From assembly GCA_000510425.1 (NCBI GenBank), contig AZKM01000016.1:65204-129203 (forward strand): a stretch of DNA of 64,000 bases. The letters are read 5' to 3'. This document shows positions 9,105-19,453 of the stretch, in pieces; the first letter of the stretch is position 1; each line of letters opens with the position of its first letter. This stretch comes from Eubacterium nodatum ATCC 33099. GTDB taxonomy: Bacteria > Bacillota > Clostridia > Peptostreptococcales > Anaerovoracaceae. The notes beneath the pieces are model-generated. The model did not search any database. It was not told where the DNA came from and saw only the letters and a list, made by a program, of their open reading frames with translations. The position numbers were made by a program, and so were the translations under genes.

Positions 9105-12100
9105 CTAGCTTCTTCTCAGTTTTCTGAATGTGAATACTCCCATAAATGCCGTTACAGAAAGAAGTAACATCAATATGTATGGAATAAGTCTATTGCTGTC
9201 TCCCGTCTCAGGGTTTGTAATTTCCTTAGGAGTATGGGTATTGGTGATGATTATATTTCCATGATTCTTATCATCCACCTTCACCGTATAGCCCTTAAGC
9301 TTTCCTACTTCCTTCACTGTATACTTTATGTCTTTTCCATTCTCCTTCTGAGGAAGGTCTTTCCAGGTGTAAGTCCACTTATTTTCTGCCTTCAGCTGTA
9401 CAGCTTCTCCCTTCTTTTCTCCATTGGCATAGAGCTGCACTTTGATGCTGTCAGGTCTTATCTTGTCCTTATCGTTACTGTCATTCCATCTCTTGGTTAC
9501 CGTTACTGAAGTTTTCTTTGGAGTATAGTTATTTTCGATGTCATATCCCTTTATGTCTGTACTGTATCCCTTAACGGTATTTTCCGTTACAGTGTATTCT
9601 ATCTCCTTTCCTCCCTCATACTTTGGAAGGTCGGTAAAGCTGTATTCCCAGTTGGTATCTGCCGTAGCCTTAGCTTCCTTTATCTTCTTTCCGTTTGCAA
9701 GAAGATTTACCGTGATTTCCTTTGGACGGCTTCCATCCTGGTTATCTCCGTCATTCCAGGTCTTCTTTCCTTTAATTTCCGTAGTTTCCGGTGTGTGGCT
9801 GTTCAGTATCCTGATATTCCCTATATCGCTGCTATCTATCTCCGTAGTATATCCATCTACCTTTGTAACTTCTTTTACCTCATACTTTATATCTTTTCCC
9901 TTTGCCTTCTTAGGAAGCTTTGTCCATGTATGAGTCCAGCCATTTCCTTCGCTAAGCTCTACTTCCTCGCCTACTTTTTTATCATCTCCATAAAGCTGTA
10001 CTTTGATACTCTTTGGACGCTTTCCGTCCTGGTCGTTTGCATCATTCCAGCCCTTGGTTACCGTTACGCTTGTTTCTTCAGGTGTATAGCTGTTTTTAAT
10101 GTTATGACCGTTAATTTCAGGAGTATACTCTGCTACTGCATTTTCCGTTACGGTATACTTTATCTCCTGTCCTTTTTCATACTTAGGAAGATCGGTAAAG
10201 CTGTATTTCCAGTTATCATCTGCTGTAACTTTAGCTTCCTTTACTTTTTTTCCGTTTGCAAGAAGGTTTACCGTGATTTCTTTAGGTCTCTTTCCATCCT
10301 GGTCGTCTGCATCATTCCATGTCTTTTCGCCTTCGACCTTGGTTTTCTCAGGCGTATGTTTATTACAGATGATTATATTACCCTGATTATCATTATTATG
10401 TGTTGTAGTGTAGCCGTCTACCGTCCCTACTTCCTTCACAGTGTACTTTATGGTCTTTCCTGCCTTTTTCTCAGGAAGGTCATTCCATGTATGAGTCCAG
10501 TTTCCGTCTGTTAGCTCTACTTCATCGCCTACCTTTTCATCATTTCCGTAAAGCTGTACCTTGATGCTGTTTGGACGCTTTCCGTCCTGATTGCCTGCAT
10601 CATCCCATCTCTTGGTTACTGTTACACTTGTTTTTCCGGGTGTATAGCTGTTTTTGATGTTATAGCCGCCATTACTGCTGAAATTATATTCACCAACAGG
10701 ATTTTCGGTTACAGTGTATTCTATTTCCTTTCCTCCCTCATACTTTGGAAGGTCGGTAAAGCTGTATTTCCAGTTATCATCTGCTGTAACTTTAGTCTCC
10801 TTTACCTTCTTTCCGTTTGCAAGAAGGTTTACCGTGATTTCCTTTGGACGCTTTCCATCCTGGTCGTCTGCATCATCCCAGGTCTTTTCTCCTTCGACCT
10901 TGGTTTTTTCAGGCTTTCTTGTATTTGTTACCGTGAATCCGTCTTCTGCTGAACCTGTAATAGCACTCTTGTACCCGTTTCCAACATTAACTTCTTTTAC
11001 AGTGTACTTTATAGGGTTTCCTGCTTCATTCTTTGGAAGCTTTGTCCATGTATGAGTCCATTTATTCCCTTCGTTGAGCGTTACTTCATCTCCAACTTTT
11101 TTATCATTTCCATACAGCTGTACCTTAATGTTCTCTGGACGCTTTCCATCCTGATCGTTAGCATCTTCCCACTTCTTGGTCACCTTTACACTGGTTTCTT
11201 CAGGCTTGTAGCTGTTTGTAATATTGTGGCCATTAACTGTAGATGTATAACCTGCCACAGATTCTTCTTTTACTGTGTACTGTATTGGTTTACCGTCCTT
11301 GTTCTTATCAAGGTCGGTGAACTCATATTTCCAATTACCATCTGTGTCAGGCGTTACTTCTTTGCTCTGTACAATCTGCCCATTAGCAAGGAGATTCACC
11401 TTTATCTTGGTAGGACGCTTTTTATCCTGGTCATTATTATCTTCCCAAGTCTTTTTGCCTTCTATCTTGGTCTTTTCAGGCACATGTTTGTTGCAGATGA
11501 TTATATTGCCTATATTGCTGTTATCTATATTTGTAGTGTAGCCGTCTACCGTCCCTACTTCCTTCACGGTGTACTTGATGGTCTTTCCTGCCTTTTTCTC
11601 AGGAAGGTCATTCCATGTATGAGTCCAGCCGGTAGCCTTTTTGAGTTCTACTTCATCTCCTACCTTTTCATCATCTCCATAAAGCTGCACCTTGATGCTG
11701 TTTGGACGCTTTCCGTCCTGATTGCCTGCATCATCCCATCTCTTGGTTACGGTTACAGATGTTTTCTTTGGAGTGTAACTGTTCTTGATGTTATAGCCGG
11801 TAATTTCAGGAGTATACTCTGCTACGACATCTTCTGTTACAGTGTACTTTATCGGTTTGCCATCCTTGTACTTGTCAAGATCAGTAAAGCTATACTTCCA
11901 ATTACCGTCTCCATCAGGCTTTACATCTTTGTTCTGGATAGGCTTTCCGTCAGCAAGAAGGTTTACTGTGATTTCCGTAGGACGCTTTCCGTCCTGGTCG
12001 CCTGCATCATCCCAGGTCTTCTCTCCTTCTACCTTGGTTTTCTCAGGCGTATGTTTATTTGTGATGACCACATTTCCCTGACTGTCATTACCATATGATG

Positions 12101-14234
12101 TGGTGTAATTATCTACTTTTCCTACTTCCTCTACAGTGTAATTTATAGGTTTTCCTTCTGCGTTCTTTGGAAGCTTTGTCCATGTGTAAGTCCAGTCGTT
12201 TCCTCCGTTGAGGGTTACTTCATCTCCTACTTTTTTATTATCTCCATACAGCTGTACCTTGATGCTCTTTGGACGCTTTCCGTCCTGGTTGTCTGCATCT
12301 TCCCATTTCTTTATTACCTTTACACTGGTTTCTTCAGGCTTATAGCTATTTTTGATATTAAAGCCATTAACAGTAGGGGTGTAACCAGCTACTGCCTCTT
12401 CTTCAACAGAATACTTTATTATTTTTCCTTTTTCATATTTTGGAAGATCGGTAAAGATGTATTTCCATTTTCCGCCTGCATCAGGTTTTACCGTAGTGCT
12501 CTTGAACTTAGTTCCGTTCTTAAGCAGGTTGACTTTGATTTCCTTCGGACGCTTTTTATCCTGATTATTACTATCATCCCAGGTCTTCTCGCCCTCTACC
12601 TTTGTCTTTTCAGGTTCTCTTGTATTTGTTACCGTGAATCCGTTTTCTGCCGAACCTGTGGTAACACTGGTGTAACCGTTTTCAACTTTAACTTCCTTTA
12701 TCGTGTACTTTACCTTCTTGTTACCGTTATATTCGTCAAGGTTCTTGAAGCTATCTGTCCAGTTATTATCTTTTGTCAAAGTTAGCGTCTTCCCTACTAC
12801 TTCATGTCCGTCTGCCAGAAGCTGAATTTTTATGCTATCCGGGCGTTTTCCGTCCTGGTTATCTGCATCAATCCACTTTTTGGTTACAGGAATATTTACC
12901 TTGCTTTTCTTATTTTTTCCTGTCCAGAACAGTGCCTCTCCTGCCACTACAGTCACTTCATGTTCTGTAGGGTCGAGGACATAGCCAACAGGGGCTTTTG
13001 TTTCTTTGATTTTATACTTTCCGGGTTTTAATTTATTTGAGACAGCCTCTCCCTGGGCATTTGTTGTCAGAGTAAAGTGTGAACCATCTGCAACATTGGT
13101 AATCTTGAATTCAGCGTTAGGCAGCCTCGTTTCATTATTTTCTTCATCAATCTTAATGATTTTGATCTTCTGAATCAGGTCGCCCTGTCCGCCGCCGCCT
13201 GCTTGGGAGTTCACCCAATAACTGTCCGATTTGTAGTTTTTCTCCTTACTTTGAAAAGAAGATTTGTTTTTTAACATGAGCTGAGGGATATATGTCGATT
13301 TATATCCCATCCTAAACTGCTTGCCTTGTGTATTGCCAAGCATTTTGCTGAATTCAAATTCAAACTTTGTATTATTTTCGGAGAATTTCAAGTGTTGCTT
13401 CAAATCATTATAAGTGTATGTTTTTATAACTTTTTTAACCACACCATACTCGTCCATCTCCACTTCCTTTAAATCAAAACTTTCAGGAAGATAATGGATT
13501 CCCGGTGGAAGATTTCCGGAACTGACAAAGAGTTCGTCCCTTATTACAACATCGGAGAAATCTCCTTTTTTGTGGTTGATACGAAGCACCCATTGTGCCT
13601 CATTTTCATTACCGTTTACTTTTTCTCCCCACTTGGTGAATACTTCATTGTTAAGAGTCGGTTTTGGTCCTATGTTAATATCAACCTTCGTTTGAACTCC
13701 TCCGATGCTTACAATTATGGTGTTTTGCTGACCGGCATTAATATTATGATGTGCAAAGGTCGCTTCTAAAAATAAGTTCCCTCTTATATTATCCTTCCCC
13801 TCTACATACTTCGTAAAGGTGACCTTCACCGTACCTCCGCCTGCTTCGCCTTTAGAGTCCACATGCGCATTGGCTATTACGGTATTTGTACCCGGTACAT
13901 AGAGTGGAAAATCCACATACGGACCGTCTTTCGGAAATATAAATTGCTTAGGCAACTCAATAATAAAATAGTCGTTTTCCTTTAATTCAGCTCCGTACAT
14001 GCTGGCATCCCAATCCATGTCCAAACGGAACTTATTCCAGTATCCATGTGGCTGTCCCGGAGGTATAGTCCCACCATTATGATCTTTGATTTCAAACCTG
14101 GTAATTTTTGTCTTTACACGGTCAACTCCGGTTCCTCCAAACACTTCGTTTCCGGTAAAAAATCCTGAAAAACCGCTAATTAGAAGCATTAGCGACAGAA
14201 ACAGGGCACTTACCTTCTTTGCTCTTATTCTCAT
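9105..14234 (-). CDS. Giant Cna_B-repeat cell-wall adhesin, NPETG-anchored
   Basis: 1709 residues. An N-terminal signal (1-34) precedes two adhesin modules of the Sdr/Cna ligand-binding type (about 38-345), starting RVKTKITRFEIKDHNGG. Next is one SpaA-like domain (about 355-440; KIDEENNETRLPNAEFKI...GEAVSNKLKPGKYKIKETKAPVGY). Thirteen Cna_B domains of about 93 residues follow (447-1660), each opening with W-x-D-x-x-x-Q-D-x-K-R-P. The tail is NPETGDSN, a hydrophobic helix and FRKLRRS, which is a sortase signal whose first residue is not leucine. Cna_B domains usually carry internal Lys-Asn isopeptide bonds and make a rigid stalk. The role is adhesion to host or neighbouring cells. A ligand cannot be named. 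Confidence 0.92.
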   Translation of the reverse strand: MRIRAKKVSALFLSLMLLISGFSGFFTGNEVFGGTGVDRVKTKITRFEIKDHNGGTIPPGQPHGYWNKFRLDMDWDASMYGAELKENDYFIIELPKQFIFPKDGPYVDFPLYVPGTNTVIANAHVDSKGEAGGGTVKVTFTKYVEGKDNIRGNLFLEATFAHHNINAGQQNTIIVSIGGVQTKVDINIGPKPTLNNEVFTKWGEKVNGNENEAQWVLRINHKKGDFSDVVIRDELFVSSGNLPPGIHYLPESFDLKEVEMDEYGVVKKVIKTYTYNDLKQHLKFSENNTKFEFEFSKMLGNTQGKQFRMGYKSTYIPQLMLKNKSSFQSKEKNYKSDSYWVNSQAGGGGQGDLIQKIKIIKIDEENNETRLPNAEFKITNVADGSHFTLTTNAQGEAVSNKLKPGKYKIKETKAPVGYVLDPTEHEVTVVAGEALFWTGKNKKSKVNIPVTKKWIDADNQDGKRPDSIKIQLLADGHEVVGKTLTLTKDNNWTDSFKNLDEYNGNKKVKYTIKEVKVENGYTSVTTGSAENGFTVTNTREPEKTKVEGEKTWDDSNNQDKKRPKEIKVNLLKNGTKFKSTTVKPDAGGKWKYIFTDLPKYEKGKIIKYSVEEEAVAGYTPTVNGFNIKNSYKPEETSVKVIKKWEDADNQDGKRPKSIKVQLYGDNKKVGDEVTLNGGNDWTYTWTKLPKNAEGKPINYTVEEVGKVDNYTTSYGNDSQGNVVITNKHTPEKTKVEGEKTWDDAGDQDGKRPTEITVNLLADGKPIQNKDVKPDGDGNWKYSFTDLDKYKDGKPIKYTVTEDVVAEYTPEITGYNIKNSYTPKKTSVTVTKRWDDAGNQDGKRPNSIKVQLYGDDEKVGDEVELKKATGWTHTWNDLPEKKAGKTIKYTVKEVGTVDGYTTNIDNSNIGNIIICNKHVPEKTKIEGKKTWEDNNDQDKKRPTKIKVNLLANGQIVQSKEVTPDTDGNWKYEFTDLDKNKDGKPIQYTVKEESVAGYTSTVNGHNITNSYKPEETSVKVTKKWEDANDQDGKRPENIKVQLYGNDKKVGDEVTLNEGNKWTHTWTKLPKNEAGNPIKYTVKEVNVGNGYKSAITGSAEDGFTVTNTRKPEKTKVEGEKTWDDADDQDGKRPKEITVNLLANGKKVKETKVTADDNWKYSFTDLPKYEGGKEIEYTVTENPVGEYNFSSNGGYNIKNSYTPGKTSVTVTKRWDDAGNQDGKRPNSIKVQLYGNDEKVGDEVELTDGNWTHTWNDLPEKKAGKTIKYTVKEVGTVDGYTTTHNNDNQGNIIICNKHTPEKTKVEGEKTWNDADDQDGKRPKEITVNLLANGKKVKEAKVTADDNWKYSFTDLPKYEKGQEIKYTVTENAVAEYTPEINGHNIKNSYTPEETSVTVTKGWNDANDQDGKRPKSIKVQLYGDDKKVGEEVELSEGNGWTHTWTKLPKKAKGKDIKYEVKEVTKVDGYTTEIDSSDIGNIRILNSHTPETTEIKGKKTWNDGDNQDGSRPKEITVNLLANGKKIKEAKATADTNWEYSFTDLPKYEGGKEIEYTVTENTVKGYSTDIKGYDIENNYTPKKTSVTVTKRWNDSNDKDKIRPDSIKVQLYANGEKKGEAVQLKAENKWTYTWKDLPQKENGKDIKYTVKEVGKLKGYTVKVDDKNHGNIIITNTHTPKEITNPETGDSNRLIPYILMLLLSVTAFMGVFTFRKLRRS
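9250..12896 (-). repeat. Thirteen Cna_B repeats in alternating A/B order
   Basis: Two repeat types alternate strictly. Type A (VTKxW...IKVQLYG...THTW...YTVKEV...NKH) has positions 1, 3, 5, 7, 9, 11 and 13, and type B (GEKTW...ITVNLLANG...WKYSFTDL...NSYTP) has 2, 4, 6, 8, 10 and 12. The higher-order unit is about 185 codons. Copies 5 and 9 (type A) and 8 and 10 (type B) are nearly identical, indicating recent duplication. Such tracts expand and contract by recombination. Confidence 0.85.
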
Positions 14235-14451
14235 TTCCTTCTTTTCCTTTCCTAAAATTTCATGTCAACCAAACTGAAACTTTGCCGACACATATTCAGT
14301 AATATAAAATTACCTTACTCCCCTATCCGTACTAGCATACCACACTAAACGAACATAAGTCCACATTTATTTATTTTTTTACAATTCAGACTTCTATCCT
14401 GTTTGCAATAATTTATTTTGCAATTCACTTTGCTAAATCACTTCAAAAAAG

Positions 14452-15318
14452 CTAATTACTGAACCTCTTATTGTTATATATAAACATGATGACGGATGCA
14501 CCTATGATTATTCCATATCCGATGAAGCTCAAACAATCAGGAATCTGCCCCAGTACGAAGAATGACAGCACCGTTGCAAAAATTATCTGTGAATAATCGT
14601 ATATTGAAATTTCCTTTGCCGGAGCATAGGAGTAAGCCATGGTAATGAAAAACTGTCCCCCTGCAGCTGCCACACCTGCCATAATCAAAATAACAGTCTG
14701 TATGATTGTCATAGGTGCAAAGTTCATCACAATAAAGGGCAGAGATATCAAGCATGAAAAGCCCGAAAAGAAAAGAACTATAAACGATCCGCTGACGCCC
14801 TGCAGTCCCAGTTTTCTAACGCATGTATATGCAATCCCGGCACACAGTCCGCTGAAAAGTCCCACAAGGGAAGGAATCAGAGGCATGCCGGAGGCACCGG
14901 GTTTTATTACGAAAAGGGTTCCCACAAAAGCCATGAATACGCAAAAGACCTGAAAAGGTTTCATCTTCTCCTTGAGCAGAATATAGGAAAACAGTATCAC
15001 AAAAAACGGTGAAAGTTTATTTAATATTGACGCATCACTTACCACAAGGTTGTCAACGGCATAAAAGTTTGCAAATATACCTGCCGTACCAAAAAAAGAC
15101 CTTGCCATAAGGTCAATCCAACCTCTGCACTTTGGAAAAACAATTTTTTCACGATTTTTCATTAAAATCCCACAGGCAATGAAAAAAGCAATTAAGTTTC
15201 TAAAAAACGCCTTTTGTATAACAGGAAGGTCTCCGCTCATTCTCACAAAAACATTCATACAAGCAAACGAAAACGCTGAAATTATAATAAACAATATACC
15301 TTTGTACTTGGGCTTCAT
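14452..15318 (-). CDS. EamA/DMT-family transporter
   Basis: 288 residues with ten hydrophobic segments arranged as two EamA repeats (about 5-135 and 148-280). The start MKPKYKGILFIIISAFSFACMN is typical of drug/metabolite transporters. The FFRNLIAFFIACG segment and ILNKLSPFFVILFSYILLKEKM motif fit the family of inner-membrane exporters. The substrate is unknown. ATG 15318 follows GGGAGGGACGG. The gene stands between the adhesin and a flavoprotein stump and has no operon partner. Confidence 0.85.
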   Translation of the reverse strand: MKPKYKGILFIIISAFSFACMNVFVRMSGDLPVIQKAFFRNLIAFFIACGILMKNREKIVFPKCRGWIDLMARSFFGTAGIFANFYAVDNLVVSDASILNKLSPFFVILFSYILLKEKMKPFQVFCVFMAFVGTLFVIKPGASGMPLIPSLVGLFSGLCAGIAYTCVRKLGLQGVSGSFIVLFFSGFSCLISLPFIVMNFAPMTIIQTVILIMAGVAAAGGQFFITMAYSYAPAKEISIYDYSQIIFATVLSFFVLGQIPDCLSFIGYGIIIGASVIMFIYNNKRFSN

Positions 15319-15577
15319 CCGTCCCTCCCACTTCTATTTATTTGCATTATCATCATGCCACATAATATATATTTCCCGTGTCAGCTTAATTCAATCTTCA
15401 TTCGGTTTACTTGCATGTTTATTTTCATTATATAATATGCTCCATTGCTCTAAATAAATCTAAAATTATATGTTAGAATAATAGCAAAACCGCCGGAATA
15501 GAGTCAGCATACAAAGTCAGAAGCTGTGTTCAGGTCATAAAAAAGGACTTGAACCATTGAAATAAAGAGAGGTAAGG

Positions 15578-15650
15578 ATGAAAAATAATTGCAAAAGCAA
15601 AGGTAAATATGATGTAATCGTTGTAGGCGGCGGTGCCGGCAGTAATATAC
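15578..15650 (+). pseudogene. 5' stump of an FAD-dependent oxidoreductase gene
   Basis: An ATG with a proper GAGAGGTAAGG site opens a frame reading MKNNCKSKGKYDVIVVGGGAG. This is a perfect Rossmann FAD-binding start (beta strand then GxGxxG). After about 24 codons the frame runs straight into the antisense of the hemW stop codon, and the rest of the enzyme is missing. This looks like a deletion that removed the body of a flavoprotein gene. The continuing frame to 15814 is only the shadow of hemW. Confidence 0.6.
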
Positions 15651-16772
15651 CTAAACGAACACTGCCATTATATTGTTTGAAATATCAAAACCCTTTTCTG
15701 TTATGCGAAGAATATCGTCCTCCTCCACAAGCTGACCTTTTTCAAAAAACTCCTCAAGAAAATGCTTTCTTTTCCCATAAACTTCCCAAAGATCTTTTCC
15801 GAACCGTGTTTTAAATTCACTTTTTGAAATTCCGGATACCTTCCTAAGCCCTGTGAACATAAATTCTCCCATACTGTCTTCAAAATCGTTCACATGATAT
15901 TCTTCCCTTGGTTTCTCGGTAAACCTGACACCTTCCATAAAGGAGCTCGCAGTCTCACCCATACCCAGATAGTCCTCAAAAGACCAGTACTTCAGATTAT
16001 GCCTGCACTGAAATCCCGGCTTTGCCACATTTGAGATCTCATAGTGCTCATACCCTGCCTTTCCGAAAACTTCAAGTGCTTTGTGATACATAGCCCTGTC
16101 ATTTTCCTCGGTAACAAAGTCCAGACTGCCATTCAGATACTCATCGTAAAAAGGCGTTCCCTCTTCGATTTGCAGACTATAAAATGAAATATGTTCCGGA
16201 GAAAGTTTTACAACTTCATCAATAGTTTCCGCCCACTTGCTCATACTCTGCCCGGGCACAGAAAACATAAGGTCTACATTGATATTATCAAAACCCGCTT
16301 TTCTTGCCAGATAGTATTTTTCTAAAAAATCCTCATTTTTATGAGTTCTCCCCAGAATCTCTAAAATCTCATCGTCAAACGACTGGGCACCTATGGAAAT
16401 ACGATTGATGCCAAAGCTTCTGTACTTTCTAAGTTTGGCTCCGGTAAGAGAGCCGGGATTGGTTTCGATGGTAATTTCGGCATCAGAACTTACAGTGAAG
16501 TTCTCATTTATGGCACCGAGTATGGCTGCCACCTCTTCAGCTGAAAGAACCGAAGGTGTTCCTCCTCCCATAAAAATACTGTCAACTATATATTTTTTTC
16601 TATATCGAGCACCATTTGAAATAATCTTACCTATGAGATTTTGCACATAAAACTTCTCCGCCTTACTGATTCCGCACAGTTCTCCCAACGGCTTTGAATA
16701 AAAAGCACAATAATTACATTTGCTCTCACAAAACGGCACATGTATGTAAATTCCCAGTTTCTTAGATTCCAT
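15651..16772 (-). CDS. hemW: Radical SAM protein HemW (heme chaperone-like)
   Basis: 373 residues. The radical SAM cluster motif is CESKCNYCAF (about 14-23), followed by GGGTPS, and the HNLKYW motif that marks HemW rather than coproporphyrinogen dehydrogenase HemN. HemW binds heme and is thought to deliver it to respiratory targets; it lacks proven HemN activity. The ATG follows GAGTGGAGTTTT. It lies 59 bases downstream of lepA, a common Firmicute arrangement. The C-terminus (ISNNIMAVFV) is normal, so the flavoprotein-stump deletion stopped just beyond it. Confidence 0.9.
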   Translation of the reverse strand: MESKKLGIYIHVPFCESKCNYCAFYSKPLGELCGISKAEKFYVQNLIGKIISNGARYRKKYIVDSIFMGGGTPSVLSAEEVAAILGAINENFTVSSDAEITIETNPGSLTGAKLRKYRSFGINRISIGAQSFDDEILEILGRTHKNEDFLEKYYLARKAGFDNINVDLMFSVPGQSMSKWAETIDEVVKLSPEHISFYSLQIEEGTPFYDEYLNGSLDFVTEENDRAMYHKALEVFGKAGYEHYEISNVAKPGFQCRHNLKYWSFEDYLGMGETASSFMEGVRFTEKPREEYHVNDFEDSMGEFMFTGLRKVSGISKSEFKTRFGKDLWEVYGKRKHFLEEFFEKGQLVEEDDILRITEKGFDISNNIMAVFV

Positions 16773-16831
16773 AAAACTCCACTCTATTCACTCGTGCTCA
16801 ATAAACTCAACGGAAAGTTATTGAACAATCA

Positions 16832-18640
16832 CTATTTATTATCATCGTACTTCAAAACTGCAGTAAAGGCTTCCTGAGGAACTTCCACTTTGCCGAACTG
16901 CCTCATACGCTTCTTTCCCTCCTTCTGCTTTTCAAGAAGCTTCTTCTTACGAGAAATGTCCCCTCCGTAACACTTTGCAATTACATCTTTTCGGAAAGCC
17001 TTAACGGTTTCTCTCGCAATAACTTTCTGTCCTATGGCTGCCTGAACAGGTATTTCAAACTGATGCATCGGAATTATTTTCTTCAGCTTTTTGCATACGA
17101 ATCTGCCCCTGCCATAAGCATTTGATTCGTGGACAATCATTGAGAAGGCATCCACAAGTTCTTTGTTCAAAAGGACATCGAGTTTAACCAGCGTAGACTT
17201 TTCATATCGAATAAATTCATAGTCTAAAGAACCGTAACCTTTGGTTTTCGACTTGAGTGCGTCGAAAAAGTCATAGATTACTTCATTTAGTGGCAGCTCA
17301 TAATGGACATCCACCCGCTCTGTAGTGATGTAATCCATTCTCAGAAGTTTCCCCCGCCTCTGTTGACAAAGTTCCATAATCGTTCCCACATAGTCCTTAG
17401 GAATCATAATGTCAGCCTTAACTATAGGTTCCTCTATGTGGTCGATCTCCGTCTGCTCCGGAAGGTTTGTGGGATTTTGAATCATTTCAACAGTTCCATC
17501 GTTTAATACCACTTTATATACTACACTTGGAGAAGTTGTAATTACCCCCAGTCCAAATTCTCTTTCCAGTCGCTCAACGATAATTTCCATGTGAAGAAGC
17601 CCCAAAAATCCACATCTGAAGCCAAAGCCCAGTGCCGTGGAAGTTTCAGGCTCAAATAAGAAGGCTGCATCATTTACCTGAAGTTTTTCCAGAGCGTCCT
17701 TTACGGACTCATATTTTTCACCTTCAGCAGGATAAATTCCGCAGTAAACCATGGATTGTATCTTCTTGTAGCCCGGCAAAGCCTTTTCTGTAGGCTCTGA
17801 GTCTAAAGTAATGGTGTCACCTACCCTTGCATCTCTAACCTGTTTAATGCCGGCACAAATATATCCTACATCGCCGGCTCTCAGCCACTTAGCAGGTACA
17901 TGCCCCGGCGCCATGATTCCAACTTCCGTTACTTCGTATTTCTTGTTCGTGCTCATCAGTCGAATAATATCCCCTACCCTGACCGTTCCATCGAAAATTC
18001 TGGTATATATAACTACACCCTTGTAGTTATCATATATGGAGTCGAATATCAAAGCTTTGAGTTTTCCGTTTTCATCTCCCTTTGGCGAAGGCACTTTTGC
18101 AACCACCTCTTCAAGGAGGTCTTCTATTCCGATGCCTTCCTTGGCGGAAACTAAAGGAGCTTCCATAGCCTCAATTCCAATCATATCCTCAATCTCCCGC
18201 TTAACCTCATCGGGTCTTGCACTGGCAAGGTCTATCTTATTGAGGCAAGGAATAATCTCAAGATCTTCATCCATTGCAAGATACACATTACCCATGGTCT
18301 GAGCTTCAACTCCCTGTGTGGCATCCACAACAAGAACTGCCCCCTCACAGGCTGCAAGGCTTCTTGATACCTCATAGTTAAAATCCACATGACCGGGTGT
18401 ATCGATCAAATTAAGCACATACTCGTTTCCGTCCTTCGCCTTATATACGAGTCTGGTAGTCTGAAGCTTGATTGTAATTCCACGCTCTCTCTCCAGCTCC
18501 ATATTGTCCAGAAACTGCTCTTTCATTTCCCTATGAGCAACAAGCCCCGTATTCTCAATTATTCTGTCTGCCAAAGTAGACTTACCGTGGTCGATATGGG
18601 CTATGATGCTAAAATTTCTAATGTATTTCTGATAATCCAT
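16832..18640 (-). CDS. lepA: Elongation factor 4 (LepA)
   Basis: 602 residues, the usual length. The G domain has AHIDHGKST (G1), the ERERGITIK switch, DTPGHVDF (G3) and NKIDLASA (G4). The EF4-specific C-terminal domain ends in [25 protein letters not shown]. It is a ribosome-associated GTPase that acts during stressed or slow translation and initiation. ATG 18640 has only a distant AAGGA. Two TATAAT-like -10 elements lie upstream (18743-18748 and 18775-18780, read on the minus strand). hemW follows downstream. Confidence 0.96.
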   Translation of the reverse strand: MDYQKYIRNFSIIAHIDHGKSTLADRIIENTGLVAHREMKEQFLDNMELERERGITIKLQTTRLVYKAKDGNEYVLNLIDTPGHVDFNYEVSRSLAACEGAVLVVDATQGVEAQTMGNVYLAMDEDLEIIPCLNKIDLASARPDEVKREIEDMIGIEAMEAPLVSAKEGIGIEDLLEEVVAKVPSPKGDENGKLKALIFDSIYDNYKGVVIYTRIFDGTVRVGDIIRLMSTNKKYEVTEVGIMAPGHVPAKWLRAGDVGYICAGIKQVRDARVGDTITLDSEPTEKALPGYKKIQSMVYCGIYPAEGEKYESVKDALEKLQVNDAAFLFEPETSTALGFGFRCGFLGLLHMEIIVERLEREFGLGVITTSPSVVYKVVLNDGTVEMIQNPTNLPEQTEIDHIEEPIVKADIMIPKDYVGTIMELCQQRRGKLLRMDYITTERVDVHYELPLNEVIYDFFDALKSKTKGYGSLDYEFIRYEKSTLVKLDVLLNKELVDAFSMIVHESNAYGRGRFVCKKLKKIIPMHQFEIPVQAAIGQKVIARETVKAFRKDVIAKCYGGDISRKKKLLEKQKEGKKRMRQFGKVEVPQEAFTAVLKYDDNK

Positions 18641-18907
18641 TTCAAATATTCAAATTCCTTTACATAAATTTTATAGTTCTATGACCGATAGTGTATATGA
18701 AAAATTGATAATCACTATTTGCCGAAGAAGCGGTTTAAAATTATTATACCAAACTTAAACAGTCTGCAAGTGTGATTATACCATATTTACCCACAATATA
18801 AAATGCCGTAACTCGGATTTGCCAATCTAAATTACAGCACTATACCTTTACTTATGATGCGCAATAATTATTGCAAGTTACAAAAATCCGTTGTATGAAA
18901 ATAAAAT

Positions 18908-18936
18908 TTGCAATTTCATTTTATTTGATATATACT
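18908..18936 (+). promoter_or_regulatory. Promoter of rpsT
   Basis: TTGCAA, a 17-nt spacer and TATACT lie 58 bases before the rpsT start. The region 18641-18990 is otherwise the divergent lepA/rpsT spacer, and I see no gene in it. Confidence 0.6.
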
Positions 18937-18993
18937 TATGGGGCGAATTTACAATAAGTTATTTCATAGAGTTAAGATAGTGGGGTAAAAACT

Positions 18994-19266
18994 ATGGCAA
19001 ATATTAAATCCGCAAAGAAAAGAATTAAAGTTATCGACAAGAAAACAGCACTTAACAGAAGAATCAAAGAGAACCTAAAGCAAATTCTTAAGGATTACAA
19101 CAAAGTGTTGGAGCAGGGCGACTTAGAAGCAGCAGCAGAGAAAAGAGTCCTTGCAGAAAAGCAGCTTAAGAAAGCAGCAAGCAAGCACACTATTTCCAAG
19201 CAGGCAGCAAACAGAAAAGTTTCTCAGATAACAAAAAAATTCAACGCAGCAAAAGCTGCAAAATAA
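18994..19266 (+). CDS. rpsT: 30S ribosomal protein S20
   Basis: 90 residues, very basic, beginning MANIKSAKKRIKVIDKKTALNRRIK, which is diagnostic of S20. It binds 16S rRNA early in 30S assembly. The site before the ATG is GTGGGGT, weaker than the neighbours; rpsT is often autoregulated in translation. It is monocistronic, with its own promoter at 18908-18936 and a terminator hairpin at 19321-19350. It is divergent from lepA, its usual neighbour in Firmicutes. Confidence 0.97.
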   Translation: MANIKSAKKRIKVIDKKTALNRRIKENLKQILKDYNKVLEQGDLEAAAEKRVLAEKQLKKAASKHTISKQAANRKVSQITKKFNAAKAAK

Positions 19267-19320
19267 GTCTCACCCGTCCCCACCAGTGTATAAGCTAGAA
19301 TACACATGCAATGAGCTTAA

Positions 19321-19350
19321 AAACCATGGAGTGTCTCCCATGGTTTTTTT
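19321..19350 (+). terminator. Terminator after rpsT
   Basis: AAACCATGG pairs with CCATGGTTT and is followed by a run of seven T. It separates rpsT from the deoD promoter. Confidence 0.75.
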
Positions 19351-19390
19351 AGTGGTATCTTCAGTATTCATACTCTTTCCTTCGTCCTAT

Positions 19391-19419
19391 TTGCCACCAT
19401 TTCACCTATATGATAGAAT
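19391..19419 (+). promoter_or_regulatory. Promoter of deoD
   Basis: TTGCCA, a 17-nt spacer and TAGAAT lie 35 bases before the deoD ATG. Confidence 0.6.
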
Positions 19420-19453
19420 GCTCTTACATAAGGAATTATACAAGGAGGAAATT

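Noticed and set aside
9234..12098. Long plus-strand frames (up to 348 codons) opposite the Cna_B adhesin
   Set aside because: They repeat with the period of the Cna_B units, have no ribosome-binding sites and give Phe/Ser/Ile-rich products; they are the shadow of a repetitive gene.
15578..15814. A 78-codon oxidoreductase-like gene
   Set aside because: Only the first 24 codons look like a flavoprotein; the rest is antisense hemW. It is recorded as a pseudogene stump.
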